Below, in pieces: positions 1-10,475 of a stretch of 64,000 nt of DNA. Source of the DNA: Vombatus ursinus (Eukaryota; Chordata; Mammalia; Diprotodontia; Vombatidae). Position numbers and translations under genes: made by a program. Under the pieces are notes generated by a model. It made no database searches. It was given only the letters and a program-made list of their open reading frames with translations, and was not told the DNA's origin. Each line of letters opens with the position of its first letter. The stretch's first letter is position 1. The DNA lies in assembly GCF_900497805.2 (NCBI RefSeq), contig NW_020940358.1:28190288-28254287 (forward strand), in the 5' to 3' direction.

Positions 1-309
1 TCATGCTATGTGCTGTGGTACATTTTCTTAGTAAAAAATAATCCAGGTTGATGGGAAATATTGGAAATAAGGATGTGTACTTGCCCTTGCCTATATTTTC
101 TGTTTCCTTTGTTAACAGTATATAATAGTAGTGCCTAGTAGAACAGAGAAGCTTTTGATGGTGATATTTATATTTTGATGACTTTTGATGGAAAAATTTA
201 CAAACGTGGCCATTACTTTATAAAATTATTAAGCTTCTCTATGGCAATCCATCACTAAATCTAGGGTTATATTTATGTCACAAGTTCCTTTTTCAATTTA
301 AAAAAAAAT
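1..309. other. AT-rich intron sequence, nothing recognised
   Basis: Upstream intron of STK4. No repeat, gene or RNA could be identified. Confidence 0.5.
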
Positions 310-930
310 ATTGGGAGATCCAGGATCAGTTTCTAGTAGGAAGTGGACCTTCTACTGATCTTTGAAAGAAGCTAAAGCTAGACATGAAGAGGGAGTGCAT
401 TCCAAGTATGAGGAACAGCCAGTGCAAAGGCACGGAGAAGGGAGATGACAAACACAATATGACAGGATGTGACAAACAGCAAATGTTACAGTTTGGCTGT
501 GTTATCAAATGTTTGAAGGGGAAATAATGTATAGTAAATCTGGAAAGATGTAGAATCGGAGAATTAGAGCTAGAGGGGGCTGTAAGGGTCAACAGGTCCC
601 ACCCCTTTGTTTTACACTTGAGGAAACTGATGTTGGAGAGAGGTTAAGGGACTTTCCCTGGGTCACTCAGCAAGTGTCTAAGTTACAATTTTAACTCAGG
701 TCTCTCTAACTCTAAGCCCAACACTTTTATCCAATATACCACATAGGTTAAAGCCAGTTGATGAAGAGCTTTAAATGCCAAATAGAGGCGTTTGTATTTG
801 AGCCTAGTGGTTGTAGGAAGCCATCAGAATTTATTGAACAGTGGGATGAAATGGTCAAACTCATGTTTTATGGACACCATGTTGGCAGCTGTTTGGAAGG
901 TGTATTAGAGGGGAGAGTGTGGGGTCAAAG
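310..930 (-). repeat. L2 LINE fragment split by a CORE-SINE
   Basis: Matches the 3' coding part of L2 read in antisense: 'gaagagctttaaatgccaa' and 'atgaaatggtcaaactcatg' are the L2 landmarks. The block is interrupted at about 551-743 by a SINE. Old and diverged. Confidence 0.6.
551..743 (-). repeat. CORE-SINE (Mar1/MIR type) inside L2
   Basis: Antisense CORE-SINE: 'gaattagagctagagg', then 'ttgaggaaactgatgt', 'gggtcactcagcaagtg' and 'aactcaggtctctctaac', ending near 743. It is younger than the L2 that it interrupts. Confidence 0.7.
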
Positions 931-1176
931 ATATAGATCAACTCTTTATCAGAGAAATTGCAAAGATTTTTCTCAGTGAGCTGTTTACCTATTAGTTTTA
1001 ACTTTACTGCTTTGTTTATACAAAAGCTTTTCAGTTTTGTCAGAATTCAGTAAGAATTATCCATTTGATCTCCTATAATATCATCTTTTTTTTTTTTTGT
1101 CAAGAACTCTTCTGTCAATAGATATAAAAAGTTACCCCTTCCTTACTCGTGTGTTTATGATGTGGTCATATCTTTC
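931..1176. other. Unassigned intron sequence
   Basis: Non-coding, AT-rich, with a T run near 1087-1099. No family recognised. Confidence 0.4.
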
Positions 1177-2420
1177 TAGGTTATCTATCAACAAGCATTT
1201 TTTAAGGGCTTGCTGTGTTCTGGGTGCTCTGCAAGGGGTCTGGGAATACAAAGACAAAAATGAGACAGTCTCTCTTCTCAAGGAGATTACATTCTATCAG
1301 GGGAAGAAACATGTCCATATATAAGTACGTGTAAAACAAATACAACATGGTTTAGGGAGAAGGGAGTGCACACTAATGGTTGGTGAGCTCAGGAAAATAT
1401 TCAGGAGAAGGTAGTGTCTGAGCTGAATCTTGAAGGAGCTGAAGGATTCTGTGAGGTAGGGGTGAAAGAAGAGAGCCCTTCAAGCATGGCAGATGGCCGT
1501 AGCAAAGTTATGGCATGTGCTCTGTGAGAGGAATGGCAGCAAGGTCAGTCCAGCCACACAATAGAGTTAGGAAAGGGAGTAATGTATAGTGATGCCAGTA
1601 AGTTGGTGCTAGCTTGCAAAAGGCTATGAAAACCCTAGTTTATATTTCATCTTAGATACAATAGGGAATCACCAGTGTATTGAATAGAATGACACGATAA
1701 GACCTGTGCTTAAGGAAAATCACTTTGGTCGCTATGTATGTGGAGGATGGATTGGAGCTGGCAGAAATCTGAAGCCCGAAGACCAATTATATTACATTGC
1801 AGTAGACCAGGAAGGTATGTTGAAGGTCTGAACTAAGCTGGCGGTTTCATGAATAGTGAGAAGGGAATGGATGTGAAAGATATTGTGGAAGTAGATTTGG
1901 CAGCTTGATTGGAGATGTGGGGTGAAGTACAGTTGAGGAGTCAAGCAATGCTGAGGTTGTGAACCTGGGTGACTTAAAGGGTCATGATGCTTTTGACAGG
2001 AAAAGTGAAGTTGGGAGGAGGGGTTAGTTCTGGGAGAGAAATGCAGAGTTCAGTTTTGGACATGTTGAGTTTGAACTGTCCATGGGATATAAAATTTGAA
2101 ATCTGTAATAGATAGTGATAAGAGTCTCGAGCTGAGGAGAGAGACCAAGGTTTTGTATATGTCTGGGAATCATCTGCATAGAGATGATAATTAGACCCAT
2201 GGCATCTGAAAAGGTAACCAAATGAGGGAATATAGAGAAAGAAGAAAAGAGAGCCCAAGGGAGAGCCTGGAAATGTACCCACAGTTAGGGGGTATGAAAT
2301 GGATAAAAAGCCAGTAAGACTGAGGAGTGGTCAAACAAGTAGAAGGAGAATCAAGAAGGAGTAATGTCATAAAATGTGTTGAATTTGGTTTTAGACATGA
2401 ATTCTAAAGTTGAGAACAAA
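1177..2420 (-). repeat. L2 LINE with reverse-transcriptase remnant
   Basis: Long antisense L2. On the minus strand, 2169-2180 encodes YADD in the context HLYADDSQTY, the catalytic box of the LINE reverse transcriptase. An open frame of 102 codons survives at 1974-2282 but has no function of its own. The left end (ctgtgttctgggtgctctgc) is the antisense of the L2 3' end. Confidence 0.85.
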
Positions 2421-2658
2421 ACAGTGAATTAAAATTTTCCAGAAAAAAAAAAAGAGGTTCCAGTATTAAGCATTGGGAAATATCCATAGGTGTCAGAGGA
2501 GAAACAAGATCCAGGGAAATAAATTTCACACTTTGTAAAAATTGAAATATAAGTCACACCTATAAGAATACAAATATGTTTTAGCACTTAAAGCTGTGCC
2601 AGTTAGATTCATATAAAGGATCTTGGCTATACCTTCTACTTTTCTCATTTTTTCCCCC

Positions 2659-2803
2659 TTTTTTTTTTGACAAGGCAATGGGATGAAGTAACTTGCCCAG
2701 GGTCACACATCTAGTAAGTGTCAAGTGTCTGAAGCCAGATTTGAACTCAGGTCTTCCTGAATCCAAGGCCAATGCTCCATCCACTGTACCATCTAGCTGC
2801 CCC
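2659..2803 (-). repeat. tRNA-derived marsupial SINE (WSINE1/SINE1 type)
   Basis: Antisense copy: T run (A tail), 'cttgcccagggtcacacat', the B-box region 'gatttgaactcaggtc', and the head 'ccatctagctgcccc'. Nearly full length. Confidence 0.9.
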
Positions 2804-2889
2804 TTCCTTTTGCTTTTCCATATATCATTTAGAAACTTGAATTGCTTTAGTTGCCATGGACTGATGTCCTGGTATAGCCAATAGTCAGT

Positions 2890-3000
2890 TGTTAATGAAA
2901 ATCAGAGGGTGTCAGAGGTTGATGGGACCATAAGATCATCCCCCATTTTACAATAACAATACTTAGGGTCATAGAGAGGGGAAATGCCATGGGAGGATCG
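2890..3000 (-). repeat. CORE-SINE fragment
   Basis: Weak antisense match ('gatgggaccataagatc', 'cccattttacaataac', 'cttagggtcatagagagg'). Strongly diverged. Confidence 0.4.
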
Positions 3001-3289
3001 GCTCAACAGAAGTAAGAAATTCTTAGATAACTGCAAACTTTCATTTAATCAATGGCATCATCCTTCCTTTATACCTTGCCTTTTTTTCCATAGCTGATAA
3101 ATGGCTTAAGAGGAATTTTGTCTCCTCCAATATTATTGTGACACTGTAACTGTCACTTGAATGTTCTAATGAACACTGAAATGGTCAGGAGGTAGACAAA
3201 GAAGGAATGGGGGGAATATTCTGAAGAACCAGGGCAATGTCCAAATTGAGTATTTTCTCATTGAATTGAGCCTCGTGCTTGAGGGCCTC

Positions 3290-3490
3290 CTTTTTACCAG
3301 CCGGTTCTTGGGGTAGTGTAGAGGACTTCATCAGGAGACCTAGAGTCTAGTCTTGGTTCTGCTACTTACTAGCAAATCACTAACCCCCATTTTACTGATG
3401 AGGCTGAGAGAAGATGATCATATTCAAACCACTTACCTCACAGAGTCATTGGGAAGAAGGTATTATATAAATTATAAAGCTCTGAAGCCT
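3290..3490 (+). repeat. MIR/CORE-SINE, sense
   Basis: Sense copy: 'ggtagtgtagaggacttc', 'cctagagtctagtcttgg', 'ctgctacttactagc', then the core 'cttacctcacagagtc' and 'attataaagctctgaa'. Confidence 0.6.
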
Positions 3491-3689
3491 GAGTATTTTT
3501 AAATTTTCTTTTTGTTATAAAATGTAATAATCACAAAAAGAAACATTTTATATACAAAGAACAAAAGATTTAGATATGAAATTATGGACTTCTGTCGTGT
3601 AGAATTTGTTTTTTAAAAGTTTATATTAAATTTAACGAAGTAGTAACAAAATTTCCATTTGTGTCCCCCTCTGAACTCTTAAAAATCTT

Positions 3690-3940
3690 TCAATAGATTT
3701 TTGTTCATATCTTTTATTTTTTATACTGCTAAAATTTCTCTCTGAATCCCTTCCCTTTCCCCTTCTAGAGAGCAGCCTCTTGTAACAAAAGAATATTTCC
3801 AATAAAAAAAGAAGAGGTAAAAAAATTCAGCAAAACCAATTAGTACATCAAAAATGTTCTACCCCTGAGAACCTCCCACCTCTGCACATAAGTGAGGAGA
3901 ATTGTCTCTCTTGCCTCTATCGATTGCCAGACAGATTTAG
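3690..3940 (-). repeat. L1 3' end, antisense
   Basis: Same sequence as the other antisense L1 3' ends in this window: 'tagagagcagcctcttgtaa', 'gcaaaaccaattagtac' and 'gaacctcccacctctgc'. Compare 16.8, 19.25, 38.0 and 55.4 kb. Confidence 0.7.
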
Positions 3941-4009
3941 ATTGCCTTGCATCTTGAACCATTGCTTTGTGGGGCACCTTCTAAAGAACCCTAGAGATGG
4001 CATCATCAC

Positions 4010-4205
4010 AACAATTATTCATATTTCTATGGCACTTGGTCATTTACAAAGCACTTTTCTCGCTGTTCTGTGTGGTGAGCAGTGCAAATGTTAATTATTC
4101 CAATTATACCAATGAGAACACCGAGACTTAGCTTAAATGACTTGCCCACAGTAATACAGCCAGTAAGGAGAGAGACCTAGAACTCAAACTTAGGTCTTCT
4201 GATTC
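4010..4205 (-). repeat. Mar1-type CORE-SINE, antisense
   Basis: 'tatggcacttggtcatttac', 'gcccacagtaatacagcc' and 'actcaaacttaggtc' mark an old antisense copy. Confidence 0.6.
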
Positions 4206-4271
4206 TTGGTAGTAAAAATGCCTGTTCAATGAATAAATGGTGTAGGAAATACACCAAGAGCCCCACAGGAA

Positions 4272-4390
4272 AGAAAAGTTGCTTTCTGAATTTGACATAG
4301 GAATAGGTAAGTGGAAGCAACTTTCCTAGTCTGGAAATAGAAGAACAGCAGAAGAGAATCAGGAAAGCATAATTTCTTGTGAAGTACTGA
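4272..4390. repeat. Unidentified hairpin repeat, copy A
   Basis: Contains AAGTTGCTT and, about 25 bases later, its inverted copy AAGCAACTT. The first 55 bases align closely with copy B at 6116-6240, on the other side of the STK4 exon and in the same orientation: a 17-base identical start (aaaagttgctttctgaa) and a shared GAATAGG. Family unknown. See findings. Confidence 0.5.
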
Positions 4391-4502
4391 ACCATTCTCA
4401 CTCTGACTCCTAACTCTTTCTACTACGTCAAACTGTCTCCCAAAAGTCATCAGTTTTCTAAGAAAATTAAAGTCCCTCAGAAGATAGGATTTGCCATAAT
4501 AT

Positions 4503-5243
4503 TGTAAGCTTCAGAGCTGTAAAGGACCTCAATGATCTAGTCCAACAGTTCTCATAGTGTGGTCCAAGAATTTCTGGGGATTTCCAAGACCTTTTCAAGG
4601 CAGTCTGTAAGGTCAAAACTATTTGCATAATAACACCCAGGATTTATTTGCATATTAAAATACCCCTCTCTTGCCAACTACATACCTATGTGAGTTTTTC
4701 TTCGTGTATTTCAACCAAAACAGTATTTCACAACAGATTGAATGAATAGGCAAGTATGAGAATCCTCCTGTCTTCTATTAAGCCAAACATTAAAGAAATA
4801 TGCAACAGTATGTAAAACAATGCCATTCTTATCACTAATTTTTCTTTTCATTTTGGAAAATACCGTTATTTTTCATTGAAAATGTTATCTGTGTTAACAT
4901 GTGTTGGGTTTATTGCTATTTATAAATGAGTTAATAAAGAAATATTTTGTAAATTTATCCATTTTAATTTCTAATATAGTAAATGTCAACAGGTAAAACC
5001 CACATGTAAGCTCCTTAATATCCTCAGTAATTTTTAAACATTGTAATGGGTTCCTGAGACCAAAAAGTTTTAGAATTGTTGATCTAGTATAACTCTGTCA
5101 CTTTACACATGAGGAAAACTGAACCCCAAAGGAGTGAAGTAAGTCATATAGATATTAAAGTCACATAGATATTAAAGTAGCAGAACCAGATTTGAACTGA
5201 GGTCCTCTGACTCCAAATCCAGTGTTCCTTTCATCCATCATAT
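4503..5243 (-). repeat. CORE-SINE interrupted by the hAT element
   Basis: Left part 4503-4541 ('cagagctgtaaaggacc', 'aatgatctagt') continues after the transposon at 5089-5243 ('cacatgaggaaaactgaac', 'tttgaactgaggtcctc'). A 17-base segment ending in 'atagatattaaa' is repeated in tandem at about 5143-5176. Confidence 0.7.
4542..5080 (+). mobile_element. hAT (Charlie-like) DNA transposon remnant with exact 8-bp TSD
   Basis: Flanked by the perfect 8-base duplication GATCTAGT (4534-4541 and 5081-5088). Ends are ccaacagttctcatag and ttttagaattgtt, the right one in reverse being aacaattctaaaac, in keeping with hAT ends. The interior has a decayed transposase C-terminus (about 4660-4800: PTTYLCE-like, then an AKH-like segment), resembling the hAT dimerisation domain. 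It is internally deleted and inactive. It sits in an older CORE-SINE. Confidence 0.8.
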
Positions 5244-5309
5244 TGTCCAACTTTGTATGATCCCACAAAATGATTTGCTTTATCTTCTCTACTTTTCTGT
5301 TTTTTGCAG

Positions 5310-5467
5310 GAAGAGATGAAACTATGCAACCTGCAAAGCCATCTTTCCTTGAGTACTTTGAACAGAAAGAAAAAGAGAATCAGGTCAACAGCTTTGGCAA
5401 AAATGCCCCAGGTCCGTTGAAGAATTCTTCAGATTGGAAAGTACCACAAGATGGGGACTATGAATTT
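5310..5467 (+). CDS. STK4: STK4 (MST1) penultimate exon: linker leading into the SARAH domain
   Basis: STK4/MST1 is a serine/threonine kinase of the Hippo pathway that phosphorylates LATS/MOB1 and signals in apoptosis. This exon encodes part of the regulatory linker after the kinase domain. Seen: a pyrimidine tract and acceptor ending tttttgcag at 5309, an open frame reading RDETMQPAKPSFLEYFEQ, then NSFGKNAPGPLKNSSDWK and DGDYEF, and a donor gtaagt at 5468. The first two bases complete a split codon (phase 1), matching the ...KR|RDE junction of mammalian MST1. The 3' end is phase 0, after Phe. From memory of human STK4 (487 aa) this is about residues 384-435, with roughly four conservative changes. 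The paralogue STK3/MST2 differs clearly in this stretch, so STK4 is preferred. The kinase-domain exons lie upstream of the window. Confidence 0.97.
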
Positions 5468-6115
5468 GTAAGTAAATTTGCGTTTACGAGGGCAACCCTG
5501 GCTTCTAAAGAATGTTGTTTGAAATGTTCCACCTTCAAAATGATCTGCATAGCCAAAAGCTTTCTAATCATTTCCCATTAGCCATTGCTCTCTTTCTCTA
5601 GTACTAGTAGAAGCTTGTAAGGTGCCTCATGAGTTTGGTACTATGACTTTTTTATTGACATTTGAATTTTACTCTGTCTTCTTCTGAGTATTTTGCACTT
5701 CACAAATCCTCATTCACCATTATAATAGTTCCAGTCCAGTTTGAAATTTAGAATGATAAAAGAATAAGTCAGCTATCAAGTAAAGCTCCTCTAGCTATAA
5801 GAGTCTGTGGGGTGATGAGATTTAACACTTAAAACTTGGAGGAGAGGTGGTAGCAGCAAATGAAACTCTTTTGGTAACAGTTTTTCCCATTTTAGCTTCT
5901 TTGAGAGAGTTTTACTGAATTTTGTTAGAAGAGGAAAGAATTAATATTCTAAAATTCTGTGTAGAAAGAAGTATATTATGACATATCAGTCCTCCTTGCA
6001 GGACTGGTGTTTTGCTCTGGCCAGGTATTCAGTCAAAATACCTGTCCAGTGAGTGGCATGGAAATATCAAGAAGCAGCAAGAGCCATCACACTCCACTCT
6101 GTGCCTTCCACACCT
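5468..6115. other. Intron sequence without recognised repeats
   Basis: No repeat family or gene recognised in the 650 bases after the STK4 donor. Confidence 0.4.
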
Positions 6116-6240
6116 CAAAAGTTGCTTTCTGAAGATGATAAGAATAGGGGAGTAGAAGCAACTTATCAAGGAAACCCCAGAAATAGCAAAGAACAACCCA
6201 TGGGAGAGCCGCAGGAAGGTGTGATGTGCTGCCACAGTTG
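6116..6240. repeat. Unidentified hairpin repeat, copy B
   Basis: Homologous to copy A (4272-4390): AAGTTGCTTTCTGAA, a shared GAATAGGGG segment and the inverted arm GAAGCAACTT, then AAATAG and AGAACAAC. Both inverted arms are kept in both copies. Confidence 0.5.
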
Positions 6241-6654
6241 GGTAGGGTGTGGTCAGGCAGACCACTTATCTGGGTTATTGTGGAGGGGATTCCTATCTCT
6301 TCAGACTCTGAGGCTTTGTAATATACGTCATACCTTTTGTAACCATAGACTCAGTTTATGTTGGGGGGGAGGAGGGGATGATGAGTAATAAAATCAAGGT
6401 GAGACTAGGCTGTAAAAATCTATATTCCTTTTCTTGATATTTTTTAAAAGAATTTTTGGTTTCAGAATTTTAAAAACATTCTCATAGAAATTTGCTGGTA
6501 TTTTACAACCGAATATCAAAATCCATTAGATATTTATATGAAACATGGTTTTGATTCTCATCCAGGGACTTCTGCTTACCTACACAGTGACCTTGAGTGG
6601 GACATTTCCTTGGTCTATGCTTCAGTTTTCCATTTTGTAAAAAAGTAGTAATGC
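6241..6654. other. Unassigned intron sequence
   Basis: Includes a G-rich tract at about 6363-6376. No family recognised. A 111-codon open frame overlapping 6053-6388 has no recognisable domain. Confidence 0.4.
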
Positions 6655-6835
6655 TTTTAGTTTACAGATCGTAGAACTGGAAAAGGACCTTAGAGACAGA
6701 TCATCTCATCCAATCTCCACACTTCACAGGAGGAAGTGAGACCTACAGATGTTAAATCCTAGAGTGATTTAATGGCAGAGCTCTAACTGAAATCTCCTGA
6801 CTCCAAGCTAGTGGTCCTCCTACTGGAGCATGGCT
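6655..6835 (-). repeat. CORE-SINE, antisense
   Basis: 'gatcgtagaactggaaaagg', 'ccaatctccacacttcac' and 'ctgactccaagctagtgg'. Old. Confidence 0.65.
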
Positions 6836-7403
6836 GCTGTTTGCTTCCTCACTACCTCTTAAGGATATTTTACTTAAGCATTTCAATGGATCTCTGATCT
6901 CATTGATGTTTACGCCCCTTCAGTTGGTGCAGATCATAATCCATCCATGCTTTCTTGTCCTTGCATAGCCAGAAATCTTCTGTAGAGGGTAGAGCCAATA
7001 TAGGCTTTTGTCTTTCAATAAAGGCCTTTCTCTTTCTTTTTCAATATTTTGTGAGTACCAGTGCAACACTCAAGCTGTCTGGTAACTCTCATTCTCTATT
7101 TGAAGCCTGCCTACCTTTTTTTTCCCCCAACTATTCATTTCCTGGATGAGATCCCTTATGCTGCTTCTTAAACACAATATTTCATTGGTAATTTGTTGTA
7201 GCCCACAACAAATCTCTCTGTTTTCCTTTGGGTCCCCTATGGTTTTTGTGAGGTTTTCTTATTTGTGGCTATATAGCATTACTAGTAGAATACTGACGTT
7301 AAATGATTTTTTTGGTGGAGGACATCAGGGAACAGTTTGGGATCTGTGAAAATGCTGTATAATTCCCCAGGCTCACTTCATCCTGCTCTCTTCTTATTAT
7401 TAA
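6836..7403. other. Unassigned intron sequence, possibly an old LINE
   Basis: T-rich on the + strand. No family could be named. Contains a short palindrome around 7190-7208 (ttgttgtagcccacaacaa). Confidence 0.35.
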
Positions 7404-7415
7404 ATTATGGATCCA

Positions 7416-7570
7416 GGGGCACCTAGGTGGCGCAGTGGATAGAGCTCTGGCCTTGGAGTCAAGGCAACCTGAGTTCAAATCTGACCTCAGACATATAACA
7501 CTAGCTGTGTGACTCTGGGCAAGTCACTTAACCCCGATTGCCTCACCAAATAAATAAATAAATAAATAAG
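7416..7570 (+). repeat. Full-length tRNA-derived SINE (WSINE1/SINE1) with (AAAT)n tail
   Basis: Perfect 12-base target-site duplication ATTATGGATCCA at 7404-7415 and 7571-7582. Complete head (ggcacctaggtggcgcag), B box (gagttcaaatc) and tail of AAAT units. One of the youngest copies in the window. Confidence 0.95.
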
Positions 7571-7582
7571 ATTATGGATCCA

Positions 7583-8097
7583 ATTCATATACTTTGAATA
7601 AGCATTATAGGTGGAAGTAATGATATTATGTGTAATAATATTCTCTCCCTAGTAGAGTTCTTTGGAGAAACGTATTAAGTAAAGGCAAAATATTCCCTTT
7701 AGTTGTTATTTTGTGTTCTAAGATTCCTTTGGGATTGGTTATTCTGCAGTTCCATCCACACAATTGTGTTCGGTGTTTTAAGGTTCTTCACATCACTGTT
7801 ACTGTATGTTCTAAAGTCTCTTTCAGCTCGAAAGTAGTTTTCAGGTTATATATCTTTTTCAAAATTATAAAGCAGATAATTGAAAACACTAGTCCAACTG
7901 CTATTCAGATAAGTAGAGTTCATCTTAGGGCAAATTTCTTGATTCTTTGGTAATGGGTTCTATAAAATTAACAAGTAGGTATGTGGACTTAATAGTCCAC
8001 AAATTTTGTACAAATCCCCAATTTCCTTTCTGCTTATCCTTGGAGTCACTCTATATTTATTGAATATACTAATGCAGCCATCAAAATAAAGAAATGA
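7583..8097. other. Unassigned intron sequence
   Basis: No clear gene or repeat. A GTTCTAA/GGTTCTT motif recurs in 7700-7830. Confidence 0.35.
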
Positions 8098-8280
8098 ATC
8101 AGTCAACAAGTATTTTTCCCAGTACCTCCTGTGTGGCTAGCAATGTGATAGGTGCTGGGGAAACAGACAAAAAACGAAACAGCTCCTGCCCTCAAGCTCA
8201 CAGTCCATTGAAGAAGCATGTTTGTTAGTGAAATCACACAGACAATTATAAACCTAACTATTGAAAGAGTAAGATTCATA
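8098..8280 (-). repeat. L2 3' end, antisense
   Basis: 'cagtcaacaagtatttttc', 'gataggtgctggggaaac' and 'ctcaagctcacagtccat' are the antisense L2 3' end. Confidence 0.75.
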
Positions 8281-8284
8281 TGCA

Positions 8285-8965
8285 TACTTATGTTGTCAAG
8301 CTTCTTGGAGTGAGATTTAAATGTTCTTCAGTTTGAGGTGTCAGTCTAACAGACTAAACATTTTTCCATGGATATCTTACACCTCTCCTTACCCCTCAAG
8401 TGCTACCTCAAATAGAGACTTCTGGTTTCCTGTGAAACAATATTTAATTACAAGAAAAGAGCCTCTCTTCCCTCCCCTGAAGCAGGTTGCTCCTTGAAAT
8501 GACCTTTTTGCCCAAAGCAGGCAAGAGGGAAGTCATTTAATCAGTAATGGCAACATTTCATCTTGGCAAACAGCTCCCTGTTTCTATCCAGAGCTGAGTA
8601 TAAGTTCCAATCCTAAAACTGAGTTGCCTTGTTTGCCAAATTCAAATGGCAGCAGAAGTTCTTTTTAACATCTAAGATATGTAGTGATTGAAACCTTGAC
8701 ACCTCTTTAGAAATATAGCAACAGCCATCAACACCTCCTTTAAAATTGATGTTTCATCCAGTGGAAATAAATCAGATTTTTGGAAGCAAGTGTATACCTC
8801 CTATAAAAATTTAGATAGCCATCTTTTCCATGTTGGATGCATATATAACCTCAGTCACCTACTAAAGTCCTCCTTTATTGCCTTATTGTAACTTGGAGGA
8901 TGCTTCTAGGTTCTTGAAGCCTATGCCAGCAGCATAAATTCTAATAAGACCCATGAAGATGGAAA
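8285..8965. other. Repeat-free block, possible conserved non-coding element
   Basis: About 680 bases with no recognised repeat, balanced base composition and no open frame. In an intron otherwise full of repeats this is a candidate for constrained regulatory sequence. The functional idea is inference only. Confidence 0.3.
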
Positions 8966-8969
8966 GTCT

Positions 8970-9225
8970 TTGAGTCTCTTTCTTCCTTTGAGGTCCAACT
9001 GAGACATTAATTTGCTTCTAAAATTCTTCTCTGATCCTTCTTCCCTCCTACATCCCACTCCTGGATGAATGTGATCTTTTCTTCCTCAGATTTCTCATTT
9101 TACTTTTCCTAAACCTCTCCTTTGCACTTATTTCACTATCCCTTGTAGGATATTTGTATTTTGTCCTGTTTGATTGTGAGCCACTCAAGAGTAGGGGCCC
9201 TTGTTTTCCCTTGATGAACTGTTAA
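8970..9225 (+). repeat. L2 3' part, sense
   Basis: 'ttcttctctgatccttct', 'cctttgcacttatttcac' and 'gattgtgagccactcaag' follow the L2 3' UTR in sense. Confidence 0.65.
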
Positions 9226-9309
9226 GGTGTGTCCTGCCCCCATCTTATATTTGTGAATTGCTGTTTTGCCAAGTAAAAGATTTTGTATGCGTTTTGTATT
9301 TTATCTTCA

Positions 9310-10210
9310 GTTCATTATTCTAGGCCATCCAGATCATTAGAGATCCTGAATCTCATTTGACATGTCATCCAACCTTCCAAGTTTTGTGTCATTTGTAAAT
9401 TTAATAAGCATGTCATGTATGCCTTTATCCAAGTAGTTGATAAAAATGTTAAATAGTACTGGGCCAGGAACAGATCCCCAGGACACTCTATTATTGATCT
9501 CCCTCTAAAACAGGAGTTCTTACTCTTTTTTGTGTTGTGGATGCCTTCGGCAGACTGGTGAATCTTAGGGACTCCTTCTTGGATTAATGTTTTTAAATGT
9601 ATAAAATACATGGAATTGCAAAGGAAACTAATTATTTTGAAATACAGTTAACAAATTATATCTCAAAACTAATTCACAGCTCCCAAGTAAAGAACACCTG
9701 CTTTAAGGAGAGTTTTGACTGCTTAATGTCTAATCTTTGGGTCTAGTCTTTAAAGTTCCAAATCCATCTAAGTATATTACACCTTGCCCATGTCTTTCCA
9801 TCTTGTCCACAGGAATTAACTTTGTCAGATGCTTTACTGAAATCTAAGTTTACTGTGTGCATAATCTTTACCTGATCTGCCACTTAGTAAAGCCTGTCAT
9901 AAAAAGGAATGAAGTTAGTGAGGCACAGCCCGTTCTTGATGACAATAGAAAGCATGTGTGGTCTTTTAAACCTGGTCTTTAGTCATCACTTTTAAGCACT
10001 CACAAACCATCCCTCTAATTATGTGTACTAGGATTTTGTCAGGAATCTTATTCAGGCTCACTGGCCTATAATTTGTAGACTTCTTCCTCCTCCCATTGTT
10101 GGAAATTGGGACATTTGCCCCTCTCTTACCTTCTGGCACCTCTCCCGTTCTCTGTAAACTTTCAGAGATCACTCACAGTAGCTCAGTTTTCACGTCCCTA
10201 GCTCAGTATG
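9310..10210 (-). repeat. L3/CR1 LINE with reverse-transcriptase domain remnant
   Basis: Antisense L3. On the minus strand, 10053-10073 encodes NYRPVSL, continuing KIPDKILVHIIRG, the reverse-transcriptase motif of the CR1/L3 clade. Farther left is a degraded FADDTK-like region (9390-9440). It is split by a small hAT-type element at 9511-9700. Confidence 0.85.
9511..9700. mobile_element. Non-autonomous hAT-type element (MER91-like) in L3
   Basis: Terminal inverted repeats CAGGAGTTCTT and (reverse) CAGGTGTTCTTT. The flanking octamers ctctaaaa and ctttaagg differ only by transitions, as expected of an aged 8-base duplication. Related copies: 21.67 kb and 62.55 kb. The family name is uncertain. 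Confidence 0.65.
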
Positions 10211-10319
10211 CGGTGCACCATGACAGCTGAAAGAGCACATGTGCTCTTAGGCAGCTCTGACAGGCATAGGGTCTATAACGACGGAGATGAGAGTCTGGCT
10301 ATAATCCTCCTGACTGTTG

Positions 10320-10475
10320 TTCACACCACAGGTATTGTGTTGTTCTGGGCTCCACGTTGTAGGGAAGACATTGACAAATCAGAGTTATTCCATAGGAGGA
10401 GGATGACACAGAGCAGGCGAAGGAACCAGAAGTGTACAGCTTGAAGAGAAGACTTAAGGGGCTTATGATTGCTGG
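10320..10475 (+). repeat. L3/CR1 fragment, sense
   Basis: 'ttctgggctccacgttgtag' and 'gaagacattgacaaatcag' match the sense L3 3' region. It lies head-on to the antisense L3 just to its left. Confidence 0.55.

Noticed and set aside
2693-2884. SINE-borne frames (also at 10781-11048, 42784-43126 and 46663-46845) encoding similar peptides
   Set aside because: They recur because the same tRNA SINE is translated each time.
5310-5467. Assignment to STK3 (MST2) instead of STK4
   Set aside because: The residues around PSFLEYFEQ, the SSDWK-DGDYEF end and the last exon's LKSW, MMEQEIEEIRQKY match MST1 better than MST2.
6053-6388. 111-codon frame near the STK4 exon
   Set aside because: No domain, and it overlaps hairpin repeat copy B. 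No splice sites link it to STK4.
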